DNA of 64,000 bases, from assembly GCA_038030265.1 (NCBI GenBank), contig CM075941.1, positions 45,756,164-45,820,163 of the forward strand. Direction: 5' to 3'. The notes under the pieces are model-generated. The model ran no database searches and was not told the DNA's origin. It was given only the letters and a program-made list of their open reading frames with translations. The DNA is from Corythucha ciliata (taxonomy: Eukaryota; Arthropoda; Insecta; Hemiptera; Tingidae). This document shows, one piece after another, positions 41,920 through 52,095 of this stretch; positions within the stretch are counted from its first letter, which is position 1; each line of letters opens with the position of its first letter. Position numbers and translations under genes: made by a program.

Positions 41920-43083
41920 GGTTCCTACAGGCGAATACCCAGCATAGTAAAACGGCGGCAGCTGATGTAGCCGTATTGCTGGGTAAAAAGGAGTTCGACG
42001 TGGGACTGTTTCAGGAACCGTATGTATATAAGTCTAAGATTAGGGGATGGAATAATCAATATTATGTGTCTTTTTATACAGGAGTTAATGGAGTGCCTAG
42101 GGCATGTGTAGTCGTAGCAGCGGATTTACAACCGGTGCCTCTGCGGGCGTACGAGACGAGGGACTTTGTGGCGGTTGCCGTCCAAGGAGAGATACCGGGC
42201 GTAGGACGAAAGAAAATAGTGGTGGTCTCGTGGTACCGGGCAGCGGACAGTGATGTGGTCCCGGAGTGCCTGGAACGCCTAAGAGATTATTGTAGCGACA
42301 CCGGGAGTCTGTTAGTGGTGGGAGCGGACGTAAACGCCCACCATGAAGTGTGGGGTTCCTCAAATAACAATCGGCCTGGTGAGGAACTCCTGGAAGGATT
42401 GGTAAGATTAGGATTAACTATTGAGAATGTCGGGAGTGAGCCAACTTTTGTGGTGCGCAATAGGACGGAGGTCCTGGATGTTACTCCAAGCTTAGGGCCG
42501 ACGGGTAGATGGATTACTAATTGGCGGGTCTGTGACAAATTAATGACTTCTGATCACAGGCCTATTATGTTTAGTTTAGGAGCCAAAGGAGTTAAGAAAC
42601 CCCCTGGGAGGAATCCGAGACGGACGGACTGGGAGAAATTCGAGAGGACGGTAGGAGAAGCAACGGGAGAAGTATCCAGAAACACTTAAGATGAAGAGGA
42701 GAAAGAGATAAGAGAAATTATAACTTTGGCTTTTCAGGCGGCTTGTCCCAAGAGAAGGGTCAAAGAAAGGGGAGCGGTATGGTGGAATGTCCACCTGAAA
42801 GAAAAGAAGCGGAGGATGAACTCGTCGTTGAGCGCGGCTAAGAGAACGGATGGAGAGGAGGAATGGGAGGCGTATCACCGGGCGCGGAAAGAATACAAAA
42901 GTGCGATTCGGAGAGAGAAGAGAAAGTCGTGGAGGAGCTTTTGCGAAGAGGTAGAGAGCACGCGGATGGTGGCGAGACTTAACCGCATAGTAAAGGAGGA
43001 TAGGCGGCAACTCTTAGGCCCGGCGCACACTAGGAGAAAAAAGACGCCGACGCGCGAGTCGGCGTCTTTTTTCTCGGGGAAGT
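41916..43083 (+). pseudogene. LINE ORF2, endonuclease retained, RT deleted
   Basis: The frame overlaps ORF1 by 4 bases (GTGA). Apurinic-type endonuclease motifs are all visible: FLQANTQHS, GLFQEPYV, GADVNAHHEVWGS and MTSDHRPI. An in-frame TAA at 42687-42689 interrupts it; the same frame then continues with the linker CEEVESTRMVARLNRIVKED to 43083. Where the RT should start (after LLGP) the sequence passes directly into a hairpin and 3' untranslated sequence. About 2 kb or more of RT coding sequence is missing compared with the LINE at 59852-64000. Confidence 0.88.
43034..43075 (+). other. Perfect 18-bp hairpin at the LINE deletion junction
   Basis: The arm at 43034-43051 (GAGAAAAAAGACGCCGAC) and the arm at 43058-43075 are exact reverse complements around the loop GCGCGA. 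The transcript would carry a GC-rich stem followed by a T run. It marks the point where ORF2 coding sequence ends. Confidence 0.95.
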
Positions 43084-43970
43084 GACGACTCTCGCGTAAG
43101 CGTCCAATGTAAAAGGCTCGGCTTGGCCGGGACGGGCCCCCCCCCCAAAAAAAAGAAGATAAGACAAACAAGACAAACTCAATGCCTCCAATAGCAAACG
43201 AGAAAGGGGATGAATTCATTACATCCTCCGTAATGAGTAAAGCTGTGGTTAGTGACACCGAAAGAGCCTACTCGTACTCCCAATACCGATACTAAGTATA
43301 GTTAGTTCAATATTACACAGAAATAATACGACCCTTTCTTTCCCTTATATACTATTTGATAACTACACCAATGCATCTTATGTCGTACCGGTATCTAAGA
43401 TATGTGTGGGCTCAAATCGGCAAAATCCAAGGTCTTATTGAACAAATAGTATTTACAAACTTTCTGCAGATTGAACCAGAAGAAATTGAAGCCCCAAAAG
43501 ACTCGGAGGAAGAATACTTGCCGGATTTGGAAATGGAAAGCGTTTCTTTGCCGTCTTCTTCGGCCACGGATGGTGACGGAACTACAGTGACAGAGGAAGA
43601 TGGCGTCAGCTATTTAGTTGGCTGGATCGCTAAGAAATTTAAAAAGAAGTACCCGGAATTAGGGAGTTATGCGAGGAACGACGAAAGTAGCCATTGCTAC
43701 AGTATGGCCCCGACCTGGTTGAGGTTTCTGTCTTATGGTGGACTTACTGAGCCATCGGAAAAATGGCTCCTCGACGTCAAAAAAATGAATACCGTTTTCT
43801 TAAATTACAACGCGAACAATTCTATTTCAAAATCTAAGCGTGTCACGTCAAAATTAACAAATATTGTAATTGGGGATAAAATTGTTGAACGGGACAGGGA
43901 AATTATTCGGTCTTTTTTTAAACAAAGAATTTTTATAAGAAATAAGTTTTTAAATATGAAAAGAGCTTAA

Positions 43971-44269
43971 CAAAATTACGTAAACAGCAGGAAGAGGAAA
44001 CCCGAATATCCTAGACAAATTCAAAATAAAATGAAAAAAGTTTAACTTGACAGGATGGTCTTTATACTTCTTTTATCTGATACTTGTATGGAGTGAGCTT
44101 AAATTACGCACGTTCAAAGACAGTCGAGCTATAGGTCTGTTCCAGCCTGTGATCAAGGGATGGGCAGCCAGAGGCACGGATTCAGGCCTAGGGCGAGGGG
44201 GCGACGCCTTGAGAAAAAGTGCTCGTTCTCGGATGCTGGATTTCAGGACATTTTGCGGCTGAGGCTGTG
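43971..44269. other. No gene seen
   Basis: This stretch follows the P-element transposase stop. A T-rich start and mixed sequence show no recognisable domain; the P-element right terminus should be here or further right, but no inverted repeat with the left side was recognised. Confidence 0.45.
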
Positions 44270-44640
44270 AGAAAACCCCCATTTACGGCTAAAATTGAGA
44301 AATAGCGCTAATTCACGTTGAACTTAAGAAATAAATCTTATTCTTCGCGGTTGAAAGAAAAAAAAAAAAAAAACAGACCAATTTGTGGTTTCGCGACGCA
44401 AAGCCCGGACTGAAATTAAGAAAATGTGATCATTCACGGTTTATAGAGCTCTTTTCGCGGTTGAAATTGACAAAATAAATTGTTCGTTCAATGCAGAATT
44501 GAAAAAAATCACTCTTTTGCGACTAAAATTGAGGGAAAACGCCAATTCACGGCTAAAATTGAGAAAAGCCGCCAGTTCGTTGTTTCTCGAACCAAACATC
44601 TCGGTAAACTTTGCGAAAAAGTGCTAATTGACGGTTTTGA
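44270..44640 (-). repeat. Dispersed ~30-bp repeat, reverse orientation
   Basis: ACGGCTAAAATTGAG followed by AGCGCTAATTCACG and further variants (ACGCCAATTCACGGCTAAAA) recur at about 30-bp spacing; this is the reverse complement of the unit at 25020-25800. Confidence 0.72.
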
Positions 44641-44896
44641 CGCCGTGTAGCTTAATTAGGCTGTCCGAAGATTGAGGCCTTGAGGAAGAAGTCACGGTCG
44701 CCACCTGTTGTTGTCTTTTGGGTAACAGGCCCCAATATATTTCGTGATATTTACAATATGGGTCATTTCACAAAAAGTGGCAACTTTGTCCTAGGAAAAA
44801 AAAATGAAATTTACTTCCACGAAATTTTTTTTTCCCCAACTATTGTCGTCTACATCAGATTAGAAGTCAAATACCCAAAAAGATCATCATAGAAAA

Positions 44897-45396
44897 NNNN
44901 NNNNNNNNNNNNNNNNNNNNNNNNNNNNNNNNNNNNNNNNNNNNNNNNNNNNNNNNNNNNNNNNNNNNNNNNNNNNNNNNNNNNNNNNNNNNNNNNNNNN
45001 NNNNNNNNNNNNNNNNNNNNNNNNNNNNNNNNNNNNNNNNNNNNNNNNNNNNNNNNNNNNNNNNNNNNNNNNNNNNNNNNNNNNNNNNNNNNNNNNNNNN
45101 NNNNNNNNNNNNNNNNNNNNNNNNNNNNNNNNNNNNNNNNNNNNNNNNNNNNNNNNNNNNNNNNNNNNNNNNNNNNNNNNNNNNNNNNNNNNNNNNNNNN
45201 NNNNNNNNNNNNNNNNNNNNNNNNNNNNNNNNNNNNNNNNNNNNNNNNNNNNNNNNNNNNNNNNNNNNNNNNNNNNNNNNNNNNNNNNNNNNNNNNNNNN
45301 NNNNNNNNNNNNNNNNNNNNNNNNNNNNNNNNNNNNNNNNNNNNNNNNNNNNNNNNNNNNNNNNNNNNNNNNNNNNNNNNNNNNNNNNNNNNNNNN
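44897..45396. other. Assembly gap of 500 N
   Basis: Exactly 500 undetermined bases, a conventional fixed gap size, so the true distance is unknown. Order and orientation across it depend on scaffolding. Confidence 0.99.
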
Positions 45397-45699
45397 ATTG
45401 ATGGTTGCAGTCATTGATGGATAAGGGTTGGTAATTGAAGATTAGTCGATGTGGGCTGAGGGTCTATTATTGATTATGTGCGACGCAGAATTTTGGATTT
45501 AGGGTTATGGAAATTTTTTGTGTTTGAGGAATGAAGACTGCGGGATTGATGATTCAGGGATTGTGAGGAGGACCACACGATACTTCCATGTACTCAATTT
45601 TGGCTTTCTTCAATTACGCATACAACAAAAATAAATGAGAAAAGTTCCATGGCCGTATCAATTTTTTCAGTGCTCCGACCCTTCCGATTTCATGCTGGT

Positions 45700-46085
45700 T
45701 AAAGGGTAACATGGGCGCGCGAGTTTTATTTCGCATTTTTCGACTAGCGCTGAGGCAGAGGAGCGGTGCATGACGGAGTGATTCGAAAACCGAGAACATC
45801 GATTTCTTCTACATCGAAAACACATTTTGCGGGACTAAGGCAGATTCTGTAATCTTTGAATCATTGGAACACAAGATGTTCTTCGTGTTCCTCTGGAGAC
45901 GTTGAAGCGACCAGGACGTCATCGAGGTATGTGAAGACGAACGGGAGGTCCCGAAGAACTTCGCCCATGAATCGCTGGAAAGTCTGACCGGCATTTTTCA
46001 GACCGAAAATCATCATTGGGAATTCACAGAGTCCGAAGGGGGTGATAATATGGCTGTTTTCTCGATGTCGGCAGGTGCTTGGTTT
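45700..46085 (-). pseudogene. Ty3/Gypsy reverse-transcriptase fragment
   Basis: The minus strand reads TPFGLCEFPMMIFGLKNAGQ (near 46035), TFQRFMGEVLRDLPFVF, then TYLDDVLVASTSPEEHEEH with the YLDD catalytic box intact. After it come an in-frame TGA and a CLSPAKCVFDVEEIDVLGF segment. The upstream DIEKTAI is one frame off. Only the RT palm survives. The fragment starts close to the gap, so more may be hidden there. Confidence 0.85.
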
Positions 46086-46260
46086 TGCAGTCTCGCAAGA
46101 CTCTTGCTACAAGAACAAGGCTAAGACTTGATTGTGGATGCAAGACCAAGACTTACCCTGCAAGAACAAGACTTCCTGCAAGACTCCGGGAATGTATGTC
46201 TTGCGCAAGAACAAGAGTCTTCTGCAAGACTCTTGCGATTCTTGCAAAAAAAAAGAAGGA
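46080..46260. repeat. Short degenerate TGCAAGA(ACA)AGACT repeat
   Basis: Variants of GCAAGAACAAGACT and GCAAGACTC recur about ten times at irregular spacing. The array adjoins the Gypsy fragment. Confidence 0.8.
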
Positions 46261-47105
46261 TTTTTAAGAAAAGCTAGCCTGTTTGACGGGAAAAGGGAGA
46301 GGGCTCTGAAGACGTTTATTCGGAAAAAGGCGCACTCACAGACATAAAAGGTTGTATACTTGTCCCCCAGTCTTCATCATCATCATCTTATTTTTTTATT
46401 TTAACTGGTTTCCTCTTTTTCCGTACTGAGTCGTTCTCTCCGCGTTGCGTTCAATTTTTCGGTGCAGCGTGAAGGTAAAGTTAGTGCCACCGAAGAAGAA
46501 CCACCCGCTATTTCATCATCGAAAAGTAAATTTAAATAAATTTGTACTCCAATTCCAAGTGAAACATAAGAACAGAAGCGTGGAATCTGCAAACTGTGTT
46601 TTTCTCGAGGAGAGAAGTGGAAATGAGTGAAAAATCTCATCACTTCGGACGGGATTCGAAAGGCACATTCTATCTTTGCATAAAAGTGATTCACGCCCCA
46701 CAATAAATCTATCCTTCAAAGGCGCATATTTAGTAAAAATAGGTGGGGGGGGGGGTCACTCGAATCATTTCTCAACAAAAAATATGGTGAGGGTGGGGAG
46801 GGGGCTGAAAAATCGCTGTATGCCATTCGATTTTCCTGGCGCTTCTAAATTCGGCTCAAGAATTCCAAGACAACTAGTGCCTCCAATTATGGGCGGGGGA
46901 GATGCTCGGGTCATTTCTCGTGAATCCCGTCCACCTTTGTCCAATCAACCCTCGTCTACTAAATGGATTATACTTTCTAGCCTTATTTATGCACCAATCC
47001 TGGGTTTTATGTACTCGTTTCAATCTCCTTTTAGAGCGCATCTACCCAGTTTGGTCACTTTTGGAGTACGAATTTCAAACATTTTGTTAGTCGGTTTTAC
47101 CATTT
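46261..47105. other. No gene seen
   Basis: Several short open frames occur on both strands, none with a recognisable domain or supported splice sites. Confidence 0.5.
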
Positions 47106-47310
47106 TTTAATGGCGTTTTCTATTTCCACAAAAACTGCTCTGGAGTTGCTCCAGCGCTGCTCTGATAGGGTTTTAGGCGATCCATTTGCCATTAGAGCCG
47201 CCGTGGAGCAACTTGTAGTGAGTTCTATTTGCCATGTAGTCTCGCTGCGGAGCAACTCCAGAGCAACATTTATTGCTCCGGGAAATTTGACGGAGCAGTG
47301 AACACCTTGG
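47106..47310. repeat. Inverted-repeat segment (GCTCTGGAGTTGCTCC), copy 1
   Basis: TGCTCTGGAGTTGCTCC near 47138 pairs with GGAGCAACTCCAGAGCA near 47254, about 100 bp apart. The segment begins ATGGCGTTTTCTATTT. A diverged copy is at 48728-48910, and an inverted end (AAATAGAAAACGCCAT) is at 50708-50723. Confidence 0.75.
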
Positions 47311-47539
47311 AAGGTAATATGATAACAAAAAACAAAACTTTGCTCATTCCGGCTCTTATAATTGAATAACTTGTGATGTGTGTAGTTCAAAGTAATGAAA
47401 TTAAACGCTAGAAGAAAATGTTTACAAGATTACTACTTATTGGAGCACCAAGTGGACAATTTCTTTACCAATTAGGTACCCAATAATTGAACAAAACAAA
47501 CTATTTTATTACTCCATCTCGAAGTGAACTTCAGTTCGC

Positions 47540-47720
47540 AGAATCAGTTCACCCCGACATACCGACAAAATGCCTATGCTTCCCGACAAGAGACTTCTTT
47601 GGAATGTACATGACATTATCGATGGATAAAACGAATTTAATCTTTAAAAGATTTCTTACAAAGCATCTTACAAAAAGTGAGTTCGAACGTCAATGGGTTT
47701 CGTGTCACTCGTAGCTGAGT
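47540..47720 (-). pseudogene. Copia RNase H remnant, copy 1
   Basis: The minus strand reads TKPIDVRTHFL near 47700, the segment before the end of Copia RNase H. The rest is too decayed to read. It is supported mainly by alignment with 49190-49345. Confidence 0.5.
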
Positions 47721-48727
47721 AGAGCCAAAATTCAGTTGAATAATTAGGGTTTAACCACTGTTATTCGACGTCACCTTGTTTCTGTCCCTTACAGAATTTC
47801 TTTCTTTACTCATTCTTTTCTGTCTCGATTTGTTCAATGTCTTCTTTACATTTCGCAGCGCAGGTTGAATTGCATTCTTCTCGTTGAATTTCGCGCGTTG
47901 TTCGTCAAACGATGGTCGTGATGGTCTTGGGAGGATCGCATAGACGTTACTCGGCCAAAACGTTAGCCCGTCAAGTTAACGTGGAACTCACCCTCCTGTC
48001 ATGAGCCCTTGTCATTTTCTTCAAATGCAATCGAGATTTTCGAGAATAAACGGCAATATCATAGTTTGAGACGTATTCCATTATTTCTCATGCGCCGATA
48101 CCGCGAATTTTAGATTTCGTTGGCAATTATATCAGATAGATCAGGTAAGTATTGTATCAGATTAACATGCTTGATGGGCACTCTGAAAATGTTAAGCTTA
48201 TAAATTACCCTTTGGCCCCCTAGGCGTCGAGATGATTAGCATCACTCACGATATTTACTGTAATTTTCGGAAATAACGCCAACCGACAGACTCCCGTCCT
48301 ACGTGAGTGTGATCAGGGGGGAAGGGGCATTTAAGCTTTTTTAGCGTTTTCAATGGTTTCCTACAGTGTTTATCCATGCAATTTCGATGACGATCGCGCA
48401 CCCGCGACAAACGCTAAAACCCACTTCCTGTCCGTGTCCCAACTCACGTATAGGGCACGGAATAAGAAAACTGTGTCGCAGCCCGTCAACGACAAACCGG
48501 CTGTTTTATTTCATGCCCGTTGGAACATCATTGGAACGTCCCATTCTTATTAGTGTACATTGTTTTACTATTTTTTTGCAATGTGAATAGCGTTATTTTT
48601 GTCCAACGTTTCGACATTTTCCAAATTTCGCTTTAGTAAAGTCCAAACATCCTCCCGAATCTGGAATAAAATAGCCGTCACTAATCACAATACGATGCAA
48701 TGAATATTTTGAAGTCGCACGATCCTC

Positions 48728-48910
48728 TGGCGTTTTCCTTTTCCACAAAAAGTGCTCTGGAGTTGCTCTGATAAGCTTTTAGGCGATCCATTTGCCATTA
48801 AAGCCACCGTGGAGCACTTTTTAGTGAGTTCTATTTGCCACATAGTATCGCTGCAGAGCAGTGCCAGAGCAACATTTCTTGCTCCCAGAAATTTGAGGGA
48901 GCTATGAATA
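48728..48910. repeat. Inverted-repeat segment, copy 2
   Basis: It is a diverged copy of 47106-47310 (TGGCGTTTTCCTTTTCCAC, GCTCTGGAGTTGCTC, GGCGATCCATTTGCCATTA). Copies lie about 1.62 kb apart and their downstream flanks also align, so the unit is tandemly duplicated. Confidence 0.78.
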
Positions 48911-49189
48911 GCATGGAAGGTAATACTATTATTATGATATGAAAGTTTTGCTTATTCCTTGTCTAGCTGCCGTTAATTACGTGTGTGGTTCAAAATATGG
49001 GAATACCAACGAAAAAAAAAAATGTTTTATGAAATTACTCCTTTTTGTAAGCACGCCAAGAAGACAATTTCATTATTTATTGTACTTAAAAAAAAAATCA
49101 CAAACATGATTCCAATAATCAAACCCTGTGAATAATAGCAAAATCGAGTAAAATCAGTTTGCCCCGACAAGATTCCTTAGCTTTCAGAA

Positions 49190-49345
49190 GTGATCCTTGG
49201 CCAGTCTATACCAGAGATTTCGTCAGAATATCCGCTTCACTTTCGGTAGGAGTGACGAATTTCATACATTTGAATACATTCTTGTTGAACCACATTTTCA
49301 AAAATGTGGGTTCGTATGTCGATGTGCTATGCCTCGTGTTACTTG
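49190..49345 (-). pseudogene. Copia RNase H remnant, copy 2
   Basis: The minus strand reads HIDIRTHIFENVVQQECIQM and, in the next frame, KFVTPTESEADILTKSL, the characteristic C-terminal end of Copia polyproteins. Only this terminal part is recognisable. Confidence 0.75.
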
Positions 49346-49613
49346 TAGGTAATAAGCCTTACTGAGTCCAAATTCAAACAAATTATGGGGTTGGATGAAT
49401 TTTCAGTTTTTTCCCATTCGTATTTCTTTCTCTTCTTCTTGGAAAGGAGTTCCTCGGTAGCTTATTTCTCTAGTTATTTCCTTTCTCCTTCGATTTCTTC
49501 ATTGTCTTTTTAATGACACGTAGATTGAATTAAATTATTATTATTATTTTCCATTTATTACATGTTGCAACTGCTACATATACAAATAAGAAATAAATAA
49601 TTAACGTTAAATT

Positions 49614-49763
49614 TTTAGGGTTTTGACTTTTTTCTTCTTCTACTTCTTCGTTTCTGAAAGTAAAAGTTCTAAAAGTTCTCTGACGATGCCTTCAGCACAA
49701 GAAGGCGAAAGCTCAGGAAACGAAGAAGTAGAAGAAGAAAAAAGCTAAAACCCTAAAAATATA
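49614..49763. repeat. 150-bp hairpin with a hammerhead-like loop
   Basis: Arms 49614-49658 and 49715-49763 pair over about 45 bp with few mismatches (CTTCTTCTACTTCTTCGTTT and its complement). The loop holds CTGACGA (49680-49686), a perfect 6-bp stem GCCTTC/GAAGGC and GAAA (49707-49710), an arrangement resembling a hammerhead ribozyme core but with one extra U. Confidence 0.8.
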
Positions 49764-49848
49764 ACATTAATCAAGTTGTATGGCTTAAAAACTAATAATA
49801 TTAATAAGAAATAAATAACATCTAGCAACTTCACTTTCACTTTACACG

Positions 49849-50483
49849 GTTTGTGGCTCCACTACACTTATAACGTAGCATACCAAGTCGAGGGGTTTGG
49901 TCCTTTTTAGCTGTCGAAGGTCTCCCGCAGTATCCAGCAGGGCGAGTGCCTCAACATTAGAGTGTTTGTGGAGCCTCTTTTCGTGCTCCGCTGCTCGTCA
50001 CGATGCACGTCAAGACCTCGTACATAACAGGGCGCATTTGTTATCATTCTCAAAACTTTGTTTTTAAAAGTTTGTATGACTTTGACATTGCTTTTCTTGG
50101 TGCAGCCCCAAAGATGACACCCGGAGGCCCAGAAAAGGCTTCAGAACTTGCTGGTGTAGCAGGAGCTTGTTGGCCATCGAGAGCTCAGAATGCTTCCCGA
50201 GCAGCCAGTACCTTTCTCCTCTTTTTTTCTTTTTGACGTGGGGCTTTTACCGGAGTTTAGCATCCAGCGTCACGCCTAGGTCCTTCGCCGTATGTGCAAG
50301 TGGTACTATTTTCTCATTGATTTGCACGGGAATCGGGCTGGTCCATCGATTTGTAAAGTTTACATGAACAGATTTCTCCTTGTTGAGTTTCTCCACTTTT
50401 TTGTCCATGAGATTAAGTTGAGTCAACCAGCTCCTCAATGACGGCCAGCCGTGTACAACACAAGGCAAGGGCAGCAACCACAC
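49849..50483 (-). pseudogene. Jockey-clade LINE 3' fragment
   Basis: A 78-residue frame (50247-50483) reads KLNKEKSVHVNFTNRWTSPI and KDLGVTLDAKLR, the usual segment after the RT palm in Jockey ORF2. Other frames continue with LRMITNAPCYVRGLDVHRDE near 50010 and HSNVEALALLDTAGDLRQLK near 49930, matching the Jockey C-terminus. Multiple frameshifts; 5'-truncated. Confidence 0.85.
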
Positions 50484-50745
50484 CAGCTTGGAGGTCCATC
50501 ACAATTTTTTGTATTTTGAATTTCAGCTATAAGGCTTCTATTCTTAAAAAAGAAACATATGAAGTTTTCTACGATAACCGTGAGACATGTTAAAATTGCT
50601 CCTTCTCTCGAAAATGTCATTCCATTTGTACCCGCTCTCAACCTGGAGCTGCTCCATGCCCGAGCAATGACGTCACTTGCTCCGCTCCCGAGCAATTCCG
50701 CCTTGGCAAATAGAAAACGCCATAAGTTTTGATAGTCTAACAAGG

Positions 50746-50747
<2 letters not shown>

Positions 50748-50809
<62 letters not shown>
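50748..50809. repeat. 62-base T run
   Basis: An uninterrupted T tract starts 24 bp after the inverted AAATAGAAAACGCCAT end. It could be the A tail of a minus-strand retrotransposon, but no recognisable body lies to its right. Confidence 0.95.
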
Positions 50810-50811
<2 letters not shown>

Positions 50812-50814
50812 TGA

Positions 50815-51957
50815 AAAGTCCGTCAAACCAAACTACTTTTTCGGCGCGAATGGTCAGTTGCCATTTTTAGGATGAAAATTGTCTGGATGGCTATTTTTAG
50901 GGTGTGGAATAGTCGATGCGGTTTTTTTACGGCTCGAATCATGAAATTGACATTCTAGGGTCCGATGGTGGTCAGATTGGTCATTTTTGGAGCCGGAGGT
51001 GCCAAGTCTGGTCTTTTCGGAGAGAGGAATGGCTAGTTTGGTCATTTTCGAGCACGAACGGTTGGTTTTGCCATTTATTTTCATTGCCTGAGTTGTCTGT
51101 GTAGGCAATTATGAATATTGGCGATTGTAGCTATCACTAGTGGCGCTTGTGTCGTGTGATAATGAAACCGGTACTCTCTTATGTTAAATGATAACATGTT
51201 TTGTGTTTTTTTTTAGTGTTTTTTCGTGGTCAACGTCCGTAACATAATGTGAAAAAAGTAGTCAGTTGGCCTGTGACGAGAACAGAAGAATATGGTTTCT
51301 GATACATTTATACTGAAACGTCAAGCAAGCTCCCAAGCCTTTCGGCGGTCGACTATCTACCAACACTGGGCTAATAGCTGACACCGTTGAACCCTCAATT
51401 TTTGGGAAACAATGAAACGACAATGTGGTGTCTCGGAGTCTCGGATACGACGGGAAGAGCAACCAAAGACACAGCAGTTTTCTCTGGATTCACCATTGAG
51501 AGACATCCCACGAGCGCCTTATCATTTCTTTATTGGTACTCGCCAGCCCACCGCTTCGTTTTAGTGCTCAGAGAACGGCACGGGTTCAGCAAAATGGTCG
51601 AAAAAATTTTCGAATCGGTGTTTTCGAGTTTTTCTTGCTCCAACAAATAGCCGACAGTGAAAGTTTCTGTACGGGTGTACTGCGCACCCGCATAACCGTA
51701 TTGTTTTCTTGATTCGGTGATGCCAAAGGTACAATATCGAGGCCTCCTCTTCACCGTTGGATTATTTAGCCGTAGTTCACAGTAAAAAAGTGTCACTGAC
51801 CAACATTTTTGATACTTGAACTTCCTCATTGTAGAAAACCTTTGCTGTAGTTTGTTGTCAAACGGCAACAACAAATCACATGGAGTACCGGACTCAATGT
51901 TTCTCTGAAACGCCGCCAGATATCGTATTCCTTAGCTACAATCGCCAATAGGGCCTG
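50815..51957. other. No gene seen; degenerate repeats at 50850-51090
   Basis: 50850-51090 has about five loosely related ~45-bp units sharing GGTCATTTT and GAG-rich parts. From 51090 on, several frames of up to 114 residues show no recognisable domain. Confidence 0.5.
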
Positions 51958-52095
51958 GGGGCCTATTCTCTAACAACAAGCAATATTTTTTTCGCCAGCC
52001 ATGTGTCTATTTCATTCATTTGTTTGAAGAAAATTAATGAAATAAACATATGACTTCGGAAAAGCTATTGCTTCAGAGTTAGAGAATAGGCCCCC
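51958..52095. mobile_element. 138-bp MITE with 18-bp perfect terminal inverted repeats
   Basis: GGGGGCCTATTCTCTAAC at the left and its exact reverse complement at the right, with CAAGCAATA/TATTGCTTC continuing imperfectly. The AT-rich interior has no reading frame. The target duplication is unclear. Confidence 0.85.

Larger units (their letters stand above)
40417..43155 (+). mobile_element. Internally deleted LINE (R1/LOA-like), 2739 bp
   Basis: It is flanked by an 11-bp duplication AAGATAAGACA at 40406-40416 and 43156-43166, in the middle of the P-element transposase. It contains a full ORF1 and the endonuclease part of ORF2, then jumps to a short 3' region ending in a C run and A8. The RT is missing altogether, so the copy is non-autonomous. 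Confidence 0.9.
39024..43970 (+). pseudogene. P-element transposase, split by a LINE
   Basis: Frames 39024-39359, 39361-39570 and 39643-40416, then 43157-43970, form one P-element/THAP9-like transposase. N-terminal: coiled coil, then KKKKVVWSTDDVSNAF. Middle: IIQYDEMKVCSVYEYD, GKWKQPIYVDFD and SGDPPHLQKLTINWLLDTGF. C-terminal part: THRLNQDSLENIFSQIRTRG, then after the LINE, YLVGWIAKKFKKKYPELG and FLSYGGLTEPSEKW. No THAP zinc finger was seen at the start. Breaks: a frameshift at about 39350, TAA at 39568, the 2.7-kb LINE and stops near 43293-43301, the last perhaps inside an intron. I could not find terminal repeats. Confidence 0.88.

Noticed and set aside
43034..43075. Bacterial-type intrinsic terminator or bacterial contamination
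   Set aside because: The stem plus T run looks like one, but it lies inside a eukaryotic LINE with a target duplication, among animal transposons and spliced genes.
44887..45414. 175-residue frame spanning the N run
   Set aside because: It consists almost wholly of undetermined bases.
45414..46000. Short frames at 45614-45799 and 45809-45994 as genes
   Set aside because: They are wrong-frame shadows of the decayed Gypsy RT read in another minus frame.
51530..51874. 114-residue minus-strand frame as a gene
   Set aside because: No recognised domain, no supported splice sites and no paralogue in the window; kept as unassigned sequence.
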